From: Ctenosaura bakeri
Taxonomy: Eukaryota; Chordata; Lepidosauria; Squamata; Iguanidae
Reading direction: 5' to 3'
DNA: 64,000 nt
NCBI GenBank assembly: GCA_948474755.1
Contig: CAOLHI010000418.1
Location: 710,406-774,405 of the forward strand
Made by a program: the position numbers and the translations under genes. The notes beneath the pieces are model-generated. The model was given only the letters and a program-made list of their open reading frames with translations, was not told where the DNA came from and did not search any database. Shown here piece after piece: positions 21,441 through 31,138 of the stretch (position 1 is the stretch's first letter; each line of letters begins with the position of its first letter).

Positions 21441-21869
21441 AAGGTTCTGTGTATGTCCATAGCACATGCAGCATAGATATGGCAGGAGAAGGAATTCTTC
21501 TTCTTTGCCCCCTAAGAATTCTGCTCCCTCAATTGAATTTTCCTTCAGCCCCCAACAGAGATGTATCTAGCATAAACTGAGCTTAGAGCATGCGTGGAAG
21601 TTGCGCGCCTATCTCTGGGCCGCCACCTCCTCCTTCTCTGCCACTTCTGGCACTGCTTTTTTGTGTCCCCACATTGTCGGCATCCAGGGCACGTGCCCTA
21701 CTTTCCCCAGCCCAGATATGCCTCTGGCCCCCATTTTTCTAGCACTGCAGAAAGTGAGATGCTGAAAATCATTCCTGGCTAAAATTCTTTTATTTGCACT
21801 GTTCTCGTTCCCTTGGTCACTTTGCCTGGCTCCTTTTCTTTGGATGCCTCAACTACCTCTCTAATTGCT

Positions 21870-22000
21870 CAATCGAAGTTTTAAATGATTATCATGCTAC
21901 CATTTTGAAAAGGAAGGAAAATTCCATGCAGTGGGGCAGAATTCTCATTTGGGAGGGCAACGTCTTCATTTTACACAGACACACCAATAGCTGCACCCTG
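21870..22000. mobile_element. Unclassified interspersed repeat U1
   Basis: A diverged copy sharing CATTTTGAAAAGGAAGGAAA, GGGAGGGCAACGTCTTCATT and the TACACAGACACACC region with 17690-17850. Confidence 0.45.
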
Positions 22001-22214
22001 ACAAGCAGCACGATTGACAATCAATATAGACCTGGAGTATGGAGTATTCAGGTTGCTGAGTTAGCCCAAATGGCCAGACTAACGTGGCTTTTAAAGGGTA
22101 AGTCAAGTGAAGATTTTCTGAAAGACCGAGAATCATTTATAGACTTTTTGAGTCATAAGAAATCTAACAATGCAATAAACGCTGACAATGGTTGCTAGGA
22201 ATTCTAGTGGGATT

Positions 22215-22470
22215 ACAGTGGCCCCTTGTTTTTGTAAGGTTTTGGGGTGCAGGACCCCTACAAAAGTGGAAAAACCACAAATAACTCTCCCCCCATGCTC
22301 TGCTTCCCGTTCCCTTCCAGGGCTTCCCATTCCCTTCCAGGGCTCCCACCCATTCTCTTGTATTTTGCTTCAGTGCACATTCTCCACACCGGGGCAAAAT
22401 GCATGGGAATGGGAGCAGGGAACTGTTACCCTGGGTTCTGGGGTCTAGTGGGGGACACCTCAATGTGCTC
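22215..22470. mobile_element. Tigger-like element fragment
   Basis: TACAGTGGCCCCTTGTTTTT next to GGGTGCAGGACCCCTACAAA and AGTGGAAAAACCACAAATAA is the left end of the Tigger-like family in reverse. The right end is not identifiable. Confidence 0.55.
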
Positions 22471-22494
22471 CAAATAATGGGGAATGGGAATTAG

Positions 22495-23020
22495 CCAAAG
22501 CACAAGCTGTAGCACTACAAGAGGCAGAGTAACCTAGTGAGATCTTTTTACCCAAAGTTTACGGGGTCAGGCCAAACCAAAAACCAAGCAGAATTGTCTA
22601 ATAAATTATTTTATTGAGGGGAATTCACTCATGCATGCACACAAGATACACACAATCACACATTCACACAAGAGCTAGGTGAAAGAGAAAGGGAGGAAAA
22701 ATTATAGAGAGGCTGAGAGATTTGGGGGGATTTATAATTTCCAGTCCAGAAGGGTAGTGAAGAGCAGAAATGTATTTTGGCTTAGGTAGAACCTAAGGAC
22801 AGTTCTCATTCAGGAGCCAAACAGACAGAGTGATGGGTAGACCTTCAAGAGACTGCACTGGGCATCCTGAAACCAAGGGTATTTGTACCCTGAAAATGGC
22901 TTGTGGCTGTGAAGATTCCAGATGCAAGACAAAGGGAACCTGTTGTGGACTTTCGCCTGTTGATGAGCTTATTGCTTTGATTGACAAAGACATGATGGGG
23001 TTGTAACTCTGTTAGAATTC
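22495..23020 (-). mobile_element. LTR fragment
   Basis: On minus, a poly(A) signal AATAAA (22602 region) is followed by the tail block seen in the solo LTRs (reverse of CCAAAGTTTACGGGGTCAGG, AGAGGCAGAGTAACCTAG). Neither end is intact, so it is called a fragment of the same or a sister LTR family. Confidence 0.6.
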
Positions 23021-23041
23021 TCAGCCAGAGAGCTCTTAGGC

Positions 23042-23640
23042 CTCAGGAGACCATCAGAGTCATCTAGACTCACTGCCATGCAGGAATACACCAGCAGAGC
23101 ATTCCCAATAGATGGCCATCCAGCCTCTGTTTAAAACCTCCAAAGAAGGAAACTCTAACACACTCCCAGGCAGGACTGTCAAACTGCTCTTACCATCAAG
23201 GAGTTCTTCCTAATGTTTAGATGGAATTTCTTTTCTGGAAGTTTGAGCCATTGCTCCATGTCATAGCCTCTGGAGCAGCAGAAAACAGGCTTGCTCCATC
23301 CTCCCTGTGACATCCCTTCAAATATTTAAACATAGCTATCATGTCACCTCTTCATCTTCTCTTCTCCAAGCTAAACATCCGCATCTCCCTAAACCTCTCC
23401 TTTATGGTTTCCAGGCCTTCTAGCATTTTGGTAGCCGTCCTCAGGATACGTTCCAGCTTGTCAATATACTTCCTACACCGTGGTGTCCAGAACTGGACAC
23501 AGGTGGGATCTGACCAAAGTAGAATAGAGTGGTACTATCACTTCCTTTGACCTAGACACTATACATCTATTGATGCAGCCCAGAAATGCATTGGCTTTTT
23601 CAGCTGCCACATCATACTGCCAAAAGGGGACCACAGAGTT
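23042..23640 (-). mobile_element. CR1 fragment, diverged
   Basis: The reverse strand follows CR1 ORF2 from ILGCINRCIVSRSKEVIVPL to the 3' UTR, with several frameshifts. Confidence 0.87.
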
Positions 23641-23825
23641 GTGCTGGAGGATGTAGAGATTCCTAGACAGAACATCTTCTTTCTGTGGCAGGGGCAGATA
23701 CAGTAAGAATTTGTTTAATAAATAAATTAAAGAATTAAAATTGAATAACCCACAAATAAACAAATCTGCAAATGCTAAACCCATGAAATTTCCCATGACA
23801 TTCTTGCAAAGAAACTAGTAAAATG

Positions 23826-24880
23826 CAGGCTGGACAGGGCTACTGTTAGGTGGATTTGCAATTGGTTGACCGACCGAACCCAAAGGGTGATCACCAGTGG
23901 CTATTTTTCATCCTGGAGAGAAGTGACTAGAGGGTTCTGTCCTGGGCCCAGTGCTATGCAACATCTTCATCAATTATTTGGATGAAGGAGTGGAAGGCAT
24001 GCTGATCAACTTTGCAGATGACATGAGATTGGGAGGGATTGCTAATACCCCAAAGGACAAGATCAAATTTCAAAATGACCTTGGCAGATTGGAGAGCAGG
24101 ACCAAAGCTAACAAAATGAATTTCAACAGTGAGAAATATAAGGTCCTACACTTAGGCAGAAAAAATGGAATACAGAAATATAGGATGGGGGACGCATGGC
24201 TGGTGAAAAGGATCTAGGAGTCTTGGTAGATCACAAGCTGAACATGAGGCAGCAGTGTGATGAGGCAGCCAAGAAAGCCAACACGATTCTTGGTTGCATC
24301 AATAGGAGTATAGTGTCTAGATCAAGGGAGGTAATGGTACCACTCTATTCTGCATTGGTTAGGCCTCACCTGGAGTACTGTGTCCAGTTCTGGGCACCTC
24401 AATTGAAGAAGGACATGGTCAAGCTGGAACGTGTCCAGAGGAGTGTGACCAAAATGGTGAAGGGTCTGGAAACCATGAAGCCCTATGAGGAACAGCTTAG
24501 GGAGTTGGGTATGTTTAGTCTGCAGAAGAGAAGGTTAAGAGGGTACATGATAGCCTTGTTTAAATATTTGAAGGGATGTCGTGTCGAGGAGGAAGCAGGC
24601 TTATTTTCTGCTGCTCCAGAGACTAGGACAAGGAACAATGGATTCAAGCTGCAGGAACAAAGACTCCCCCTGAACCTCAAGAAGAATTTCCTGATGGTCA
24701 GAGCTGTCTGGCAGTGGAATCTGCTGCCTCAATGGAGTGTGGTAGAGTCTCCTTCTTTGGAGGTTTTTAAGCAGAGGCTGGATGGCCATCTGCTGGGAAT
24801 GCTTTGATGGGTGTTCCTGCATCACAGGGGGTTGGCCTCGATAGCCCCTGGTGTCTCTTCCATAATTCTATGATTCTATG
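23826..24880 (+). mobile_element. CR1 LINE copy, RT C-terminal part to 3' end
   Basis: Plus frames encode GVEGMLINFADDMRLGGIAN, then (after a +1 shift near 24200) the uninterrupted C-terminal 200 residues to the stop at 24807. The 3' UTR ends ATAATTCTATGATTCTATGA. The RT box is FADD. The ORF is broken once. Confidence 0.93.
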
Positions 24881-24911
24881 AAAGTGAAGGGCCAACTGTA
24901 CTCTGAACATA

Positions 24912-25113
24912 GGGCCTTTCTGCATTACACTGTTATAGTGCTATTACTCCACTTTCAACATCCTATGGAATGCTGCGGTTTGCAGTTTAGGGAGGGGTGC
25001 TTAGAATTCTCAGCCAGAGAGCACTTTGGCCTCAGTAAACTACAAACCTCAGAATTCCACAGGATGTTGAAAGTGGAATAATAGCCCTATAACAGTGTAG
25101 GGTGGAAATGCCC
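24912..25113. mobile_element. Foldback MITE copy, TSD ATA
   Basis: It starts GGGCCTTTCTGCATTACACT and ends GGTGGAAATGCCC, with ATA flanks (24909-24911, 25114-25116). Long form with GAATTCTCAGCCAGAGAGC in the centre. Confidence 0.87.
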
Positions 25114-25479
25114 ATAGTTCCTTTTCTTTTTCTCTGAACATAGATACCTCAGACTGTAACTGCGATTTTTAACCATGAGTCTGATTGTTTGTTTTAAAAC
25201 TAATAAATAAGTAATCTGTATAAAGAAGTGCTTCAGTTGGAGTGCTGCCAGTCTGCAATGGTACGTTTTTGGGGTCACATTCATTTGTTCACAAGGGTAA
25301 ACACAAATCCCCAGCAGTTATGAAATCCTAACTGTTTACAACCCAGTTTACAATCTCATAACTGTTTTACATTGTTGTAAATTCCAAATGCCTTTGTCAG
25401 ACATTGCTGGAAATTACAGGGATTTTTTTCCTGATCCATGGTCACTACACGAGCTCTGTGTTCACAGTCTGTATGTACA

Positions 25480-25665
25480 ATATTGTGTGCCTTCAAGTCA
25501 TATCTGACCTATAACGATCAAAGTGAACCTATCATGGTGTTTTCTGGGGCTGAGAGTATGTGACATGCCCAAGGTCACCCAGTGGTTATCCATGGATGAG
25601 CAGGGAATCGAACTCTGGTCTCCAGGCTTGTAGTCCAATGCCCTACCATGCTGTCTCTCATGCAT
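25480..25665 (-). mobile_element. tRNA-derived SINE (type B)
   Basis: Reverse orientation: GTGTGCCTTCAAGTCATATC, GAACCTATCATGGTGTTTTC, AAGGTCACCCAGTGG, GAATCGAACTCTGGTCTCCA. Confidence 0.85.
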
Positions 25666-25734
25666 AATATAGATCAATATAGATCAGGGCCATATCCACC
25701 CTACACTGTTCTAGTGCTATTATTCCACTTTTTT

Positions 25735-26756
25735 TAATAAGTAATTTTTATTAAATTTTTAAATGAAAAAGAATTTTAAAAAAACCTCCCTGCTTCCAGA
25801 CATCAATTTTCCCAGTTGAATCTAACGTTCCATTCCGTATAAACATTCTATTCCATACATTATCTCTGTTTTACAACAATCATAAACTATTACTTTTAAC
25901 TTATATTTAACTATTTACATTTTATCTTTTACCACCTCATTTTGTCTTTCACCTTTCTCACAATCTTTCTTTCTTTTCCCCTATCTTATTCTTTTATCCA
26001 ATTCAATACCTCTCGCCATTCTCTTTCAAAGCTCTGGATTGGCTTATTTTTGAGTGAAAAAGTTAACTTTTCTGTCGCTACCATATCCAGGACTTTGAAT
26101 TTCCATTCTCTTATATCAATATATTTTCTTTCTTTCCAATGCTAAACATAAGTCAGTCTTGCTGTGGTTATTATATATTACAATGGTCCTTTCCGCATGT
26201 GTCAAAATAAACGACCAAAAACGGGACTCACCGGCTTTCTTCTTCGTCTGGGTGAGTCCGTCAGGACAAGGAGGAGTTCGAGCTCGTCGCTCCGCACTCC
26301 TCGGGCGTCCAAAATGGCAGCTTCCGGTTGGTGAAGGTTCTCCACCAACCGGAGAAGCTCGCCAGCCGAAAGCCTGCCCCCGGAAGATTCGCAGGCTTGC
26401 ACTTGCGCATGCTGCAAATGTGCTCCGGAGCCGGGCGACGGAGCGGCACAGAGTCGCGCACTCCATGCTTTTTAAAAACCTCTAAAAAGAGGTTTTTAAA
26501 AAACACGCTGCGCTACCAGTTCCGGTTGCTCCGGAGTGGACTGAGGTATGGAACTACAAAACGTAGCCTGCCCCAGTCCACTCTACGGTGCAGAAGACCT
26601 CTGTTGAAGGTCGCTCTACACCGTTTTAATAGCTCGGTGTGGAAAGGGCCAATGTCTTTTGGTGAGATCTTATTTCTCTTTGTTGCCCTAACATATTCAA
26701 CAAATAGAGTTCTGGCTTTATTTCAAAGTTAAAACCATACAATCTTTGAATTTTAA
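25735..26756 (-). mobile_element. L1-like LINE 3' end (minus)
   Basis: AT-rich, poly(T)-led sequence on plus (TTTTTTTAATAAGTAATTTT), with phrases typical of L1 ORF2 ends in reverse (TCTTTCTTTCCAATGCTAAA). A 466-bp GC-rich element interrupts it at 26185. No intact ORF. Confidence 0.55.
26185..26650. mobile_element. GC-rich short DNA transposon, 466 bp, TSD AAT
   Basis: The termini are GGTCCTTTCCGCATGTGTC and (reversed) GGCCCTTTCCACACCGAGC, flanked by AAT on both sides (26182-26184, 26651-26653). The interior is CpG-rich, unlike the AT-rich host LINE, and holds secondary hairpins, e.g. CCGGTTGGTG...CACCAACCGG and AAAAACCTC...GAGGTTTTT. No transposase. The ends match the foldback MITE family; the interior does not. 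Confidence 0.85.
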
Positions 26757-26759
26757 GTA

Positions 26760-26801
<42 letters not shown>

Positions 26802-26805
26802 CATC
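26757..26805. repeat. ATT microsatellite
   Basis: About 15 ATT units, then ATC units, sit where the MITE arm has CTATTATTCC. The run probably expanded from that element sequence. Confidence 0.95.
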
Positions 26806-27119
26806 ATCATTCCACTTTCAACATCCTATGGAATCCTGGGGTTTGCAGTTTAGGGAGGGGCATTTAGAATTCTCAGTAAACCATGAACCCCAGAATTCCA
26901 TAGAATGTGGAAGTAGAATAATAACACTATACCAATATAGTGCAGAAATGGCCTGAGAGGAGGAGAAAGAAGCTGGGACATTTTAAAAGCAGCTAAAAAG
27001 TGAGATGACAGCAGGTTGATCAGCATTATCCTTGGCCAAACTGGGACAGTTGGAGGGTATGATTGTACTCAGGGAGGCTGAAACATACTTGTGATAAGTA
27101 AGCACTGTATCTTTTGCTG

Positions 27120-27983
27120 CAGAGCTTTCCAAACTTTTCATGTTGGTGACACACTTTTTTAGGCATGCCTCATTTCGCAACACAGGCCCTTTTCACACGG
27201 GCTTTCTGTCGCGCGACAGCCCCGTGAGCCTTGCAGGAGTGGGAGCGTTGCTCTGCACGACGCACTCCCACTTCCGCCGGGCTCACGGGGCTGAAGCGGC
27301 GCGATCACGGTTTTTTTTATTTTTGCCTCAAAGCGAAAATCACCCGGGCTTGCGCAACGCTCCTAGTGCCCGCGCGCACTTTCCTCCTGTGCGGAGCGTC
27401 GGGGAGGCGGCCGGGTCGCACTTCCTTCCCTCCGCCCCTGCGGAAGGAAGGGGCACAGCAGGGCACTAGCGCGACAGACGCGACAGCCTCCTGCTTGGCG
27501 CGCGGGCGCGGGGGGGACGGATGCGACAGGCTCCTTTCTCGCGTGTGCGGGGGGACAGACGCGACAGGCTCCTGATTCGCCCGGGGGGAGGGCGGCTCGC
27601 GCATCGCTGCCGCTTCCCCCCTTGTTCCTTTGCCTGCGGAAGGAAGGAGGGGGAAGCGGCAGCCTCCCGGAGAAGGCTTCTTGCACGAGCCGCCCTCCCC
27701 CCTTGCGCGAGAAGCCTTAATGCGAAAAGGGCCACAGTAATTCAGTTTTAACTAGCAAACCAGAGGTTAAACGAATCCCTTATAAGAGATACGGACACAT
27801 ACATCAATTGTAATAACAAAAATGTATGGGGACACAATGTATCTCATGGAAACCTTTCATATATTTTTAAAAATATATGATTTATAAATAATAACATACA
27901 TTTCCAAGATTGTAGGCGACACACCTATACACTTCAGGCGGCACACTAACGTGTTGCGGAGGCACACCTTTTGGAAAGCCCTG
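27120..27983. mobile_element. hAT-type element, 864 bp with nested insertion, 8-bp TSD
   Basis: The ends are CAGAGCTTTCCAAACTTTTC and (reversed) CAGGGCTTTCCAAAAGGTGT. The flanks are perfect TTTTGCTG copies (27112-27119, 27984-27991). The subterminal GGTGACACAC/GGCGGCACAC pattern fits widespread amniote hAT elements. A GC-rich element (27185-27733) is inserted near its left end. Without that, it is about 312 bp. Confidence 0.9.
27185..27733. mobile_element. GC-rich short DNA transposon, 549 bp, TSD ACA
   Basis: It starts GGCCCTTTTCACACGGGC and ends GCGAAAAGGGCC, with ACA on both sides (27182-27184, 27734-27736). It is extremely CpG-rich, with three diverged copies of a GACRGACGCGACAG-type sequence and several internal inverted repeats (GGAAGGAAGGAGGGGGAAGC region). 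Several overlapping open frames result from the base composition and show no domain. It is inserted in a hAT element. Confidence 0.87.
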
Positions 27984-28096
27984 TTTTGCTGGGAACTAAA
28001 AGACTCTGAACCTCTCTTCTCTGCCAGAGCAGAGAGTAAAGCTGCCCCCTGCTGTACTAACTGAGTAAAAAGTCATTTGTCATTTTCAGTGGTTTA

Positions 28097-28235
28097 GACC
28101 AGCGGTTCTTAATTTGGGGTCTGGGAACCCCTGGGGGTCCACAGAGCCCTCAGAGGGGGTCCACAAAGCTCTGCTGCTGAACAGCACCAGCAGCAACAGG
28201 GATGCGTCAGCAAGTATGAGTTGCGGGTGCTGAAA
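28097..28235. mobile_element. hAT-like fragment
   Basis: CAGCGGTTCTTAATTTGGGG followed by GGAACCCCTGGGGGTCCACA is the 5' end of a common amniote hAT MITE. No right terminus or duplication was found. Confidence 0.55.
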
Positions 28236-28239
28236 CTGC

Positions 28240-28375
28240 TCCCTTGTTTCGCAGACTGTAACTCTGGAAACCAGGGTTTGAATCCCCATTTGGCCATGTT
28301 ACATTCTCGCAGCCTTTCAGGCAAGTCACATTCTCTCAACCTCAGAGAAAGGCAAAGGCAAAAAATCTTGCCAGG
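28240..28375 (+). mobile_element. tRNA-derived SINE (type B), truncated
   Basis: CTGGAAACCAGGGTTTGAAT, TTTGGCCATG and CACATTCTCTCAACCTCAGA are present. It lacks the 5' head and 3' tail. Confidence 0.8.
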
Positions 28376-28383
28376 AATACCAC

Positions 28384-28563
28384 GGCCATTTTCGCACTGG
28401 ACTGTTATAGTGCTATGATTCCACTTTCAACATCCCATGGAATCCTGGGGTTTACAGTTTCTGGAGGGGCCAGCTGGCCCCTCCCTAAACTGCAAACCTC
28501 AGGATTCCATAGGATGTTGAAAGTGGAATCATAGCACTATAACAGGCTAGTGCGGAAATGGCC
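28384..28563. mobile_element. Foldback MITE copy, 180 bp, TSD CAC
   Basis: It starts GGCCATTTTCGCACTGGACT and ends TAGTGCGGAAATGGCC, with CAC flanks (28381-28383, 28564-28566). Confidence 0.9.
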
Positions 28564-28659
28564 CACCATGATAGGTTTATCTATCATGCACCATAAGTCA
28601 GTTTTCAAAGGGGAGAGATGTGGTAGCTACAAAGAACCTCTGACTATCAACAGCACTTT

Positions 28660-28835
28660 GTTGTTGTGGGTCTTCAAGTCACTTCTGAGTGATGGCAACC
28701 CTAAGCGAACCTATCACAGGGTTTGGGGGTATTTTTTTGGCAAGATTTGTTCAGAGGAGATTTTCCTCTGAGGCTGAGAGAATGTGCCTTACTCATGGTC
28801 AACCCATGCCTGAGTGGGGATTTGAAGCCTAGTCT
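28660..28835 (-). mobile_element. tRNA-derived SINE (type B)
   Basis: Reverse orientation: GTCTTCAAGTCACTTCTGAG, GAACCTATCACAGGGTTTGG, TTTCCTCTGAGGCTGAGAGA. Confidence 0.82.
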
Positions 28836-28984
28836 CTTGAAGCTTTAAAAAAAGAAATAAATATTTGAAAATTGAAATAAATATTTGGATATTGATATTT
28901 AAGTATTTAAATCTTGAATTAAGTCTTGGAGGTCCCTGGCAATAAATTATATTTACAGGGGGGCTCTGATAAAGAAAAGTCTAA

Positions 28985-29122
28985 GGCCATTTCCACACTA
29001 GCCTGTTATAGCACTATGATTCCACTTTCAACATCCTATGGAATCCTGGGGTTTGCAGTTTTGGGAGGGGCCAGCTGGAAAGTGGAATCATAGTGCGATA
29101 ACAGGCTAGTGTGGAAATGGCC
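28985..29122. mobile_element. Foldback MITE copy, 138 bp, TSD TAA
   Basis: It starts GGCCATTTCCACACTAGCCT and ends TAGTGTGGAAATGGCC, with TAA flanks (28982-28984, 29123-29125). The right arm has an internal deletion. Confidence 0.9.
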
Positions 29123-29634
29123 TAAAAACTAGTGGATTAGACAAAAAGAAAAAAGATGCTGCTTAGAGGAGAAAACTGAGATATCTGAAAACAAACTAGG
29201 AACTCAGGAATAGAAAATATTAGGTAGGGCCATTCCAGCTGATATACAGTTATTGGAGGCAATGCAATTATTAGTTAGTTGAAATAATTGTGAATGTTTG
29301 TGACTGTCTTTCACCGAATAGATCCCAGAGTAGTGAATTTCCAACATAACACAGCAAGGGCAGCATCCTGTTAGTGACTTATGCAGATATAAGTTGTGCT
29401 ATGCCTGCAAAGTGATTTTTGGGGACAATGTATCTAACAGTCGTATCCAGCTGACAGCAGTGTAAGCAGACTGTTCCACATAAGGCTGTGCATTAAATTT
29501 GACAGGGTAGCATGTGAATGCGCATTGTCTCCATGCATTGCCTCTATGTACTCAGCATTGCAACTGCACTGCAAATTGCCAGCAATACTCATTGAGCAAT
29601 GATCCACATACTTTGCACTGTGTTGGTATTCAGT

Positions 29635-29775
29635 ATGTATGTGTGCGTTATGTACCTTCAAATTTCCTGTCCATGTATGGTGACCCTATGAATTTCATAG
29701 GGTTTTCTTAGGCAAGGAATACTCAGAAGTGGTTTTGCAAGTTCCTTCCTCTGAAATACAGCCTACCGCACCTAG
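29635..29775 (-). mobile_element. tRNA-derived SINE (type B), diverged
   Basis: Reverse orientation fragments: TACCTTCAAATTTCCTGTCC, GGTGACCCTATGAATTTCAT, TTCCTCTGAAATACAG. Confidence 0.65.
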
Positions 29776-29863
29776 TATTCCTTGTAAGGTCTGCATAAAA
29801 ATAATTCTGCCGGTGGATATTTGTGCTACGCCGAAGCAGTGTACGATTTTAGCCTAGAAGTGA

Positions 29864-29972
29864 AAAGTTAATTGCTCCCCCAAATTCAGATATTAACCTA
29901 ACTATTAGATATCATAAAAAAGTTAATTGCTCCCTCAAATTCAGATATTAAGCTAGCTACCAGATATTACAA
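29864..29972. repeat. 55-bp direct duplication
   Basis: AAAGTTAATTGCTCCC, CAAATTCAGATATTAA and AGATAT occur twice, 55 bp apart (29864 and 29919). The two copies differ at few positions, so the event is recent. It lies just beyond the 3' end of THRSP copy A. Confidence 0.88.
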
Positions 29973-30024
29973 GACAAACAGGAATAATGTAATTAGAAGA
30001 CAAGATAAGCCAATACTTCGGACA

Positions 30025-30410
30025 CATTTTTATACATAATGTTTTATTGATCTTGAGCTTGTCAGCTCAAAATTCAGTTTCATATAAAACAATAAAATAA
30101 AAACTGTCATTCTGAAGTTTAGTTACAAGTACTGGACAGCCACTGGCAAGCAACAATCAACGTGTGGACTGCTCTAAAATAATACAAAAGAAGTCCTTGG
30201 AAATCACTGTGGATCAGAGACATAAATAATAATTTGAAATGGCGCCTACATTGTCTTGCTAATCAATATCATTAGCTCATGAAAAATATTCAAGTATTCT
30301 TCCTATTATCACAACAGCACACTCTTTGCCAAAACAAGTCTTTTGGAGCAAAGTTCAGCAGAATGTCAACACCATCCATGTAGCCTCCTGGCGGTAGGGC
30401 TGGAGTGACC
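30025..30410 (-). other. THRSP: THRSP-A 3' UTR exon (predicted exon 2)
   Basis: On minus, an acceptor (TTAATTCCACAG|GGTCAC) ends at 30411 and AATAAA lies at 30043-30048. The region has no ORF. In mammals THRSP exon 2 is wholly 3' UTR, and copies B and C here show the same layout, so this is read as the second exon of copy A. The exact acceptor and cleavage site are inferred. Confidence 0.6.
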
Positions 30411-30616
30411 CTGTGGAATTAATTGCAAATAAAATTAGCCTTTTAAAAATATATTTTCTTACCAGAGTGTTTTATCCTAGCAATAGCCTGTGAAATTGTC
30501 CAAGCTTTTTTTTTACAAACAATGCACCAAAAGAGAATGGCCAGTATTCTGCACCAACTACTTAGTTAAGTATGGAATTCAAAGATAATGTAAGGCAGAA
30601 ATGGCCTAACTCAGAG

Positions 30617-30865
30617 AAAGAAGTTCGTAGCATAAGTTTTCCCCTTGATGAAGTAGACTTAGGTCTATAAAAACTTATGTTACCAACCTCTTTCTCTCAG
30701 TTAGTCTCCGAGGTGCTACAAGATGTATTTGCATGCTTAATTAGGTATACCTAGCTAATCTTAAAGAATTAAGTGGATTTCATGGACCTAGTTTACAAAA
30801 ACTGATGCTACCAAATTCTTCCTCTCAGTTAGTTTCAAAGGGGCTACAAGATCCCTTGGCATACT
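30617..30865. mobile_element. Ancient amniote repeat, two partial copies
   Basis: GATGAAGTAGACTTAGGTCT, CTCAGTTAGTCTCCGAGGTG and CTACAAGATG recur with small changes at 30775-30865. The phrases belong to a widespread amniote repeat I cannot name with certainty. Confidence 0.5.
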
Positions 30866-30879
30866 TGACCAAGAAACCT

Positions 30880-31025
30880 CTTCAATGTCTTCTTAGCTGT
30901 TTTAATTCTTTTATAGTTTAATTCTGTTTTAATATATACTATTTCTCTGTTTTTAAATTGTATTGTTTTAATATGTAAGCTGCTTTGAGGCCCAAGGTTG
31001 GGCAAAAAGCAGGATACGAATAAAG
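30880..31025. mobile_element. Interspersed repeat 3' tail
   Basis: AAGCTGCTTTGAGGCCCAAG, then GCAGGATACGAATAAAG, is the tail common to many reptile LINE/SINE families. Confidence 0.5.
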
Positions 31026-31138
31026 ATACAAACCACCACACCACTACTTCTGGACTGGTGTCCCCAATCTGACACTCGTGCTCCATTCGTCAACGGAATG
31101 GACATCCTTGTCCCCACACATCTGAGGCCCAGTAAAGT

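Larger units (their letters stand above)
25688..26953. mobile_element. Foldback MITE split by an L1-like insertion
   Basis: The left arm remnant (25688-25734: GGCCATATCCACC, then GCTATTATTCCACTT) stops at a T-rich run. The right arm resumes at about 26803 with CATTCCACTTTCAACATCCT and ends GCAGAAATGGCC at 26953. The inserted sequence lies between, so ATTCCACTT occurs on both sides as its target duplication. Confidence 0.7.

Noticed and set aside
26116..26732. Open frames of about 71-134 codons on both strands
   Set aside because: They lie in the GC-rich element and its flank; no domain, and composition explains them.
27140..27751. Several open frames of 76-114 codons on both strands
   Set aside because: They follow from the CpG-rich transposon interior; frames overlap on both strands and no domain is visible.
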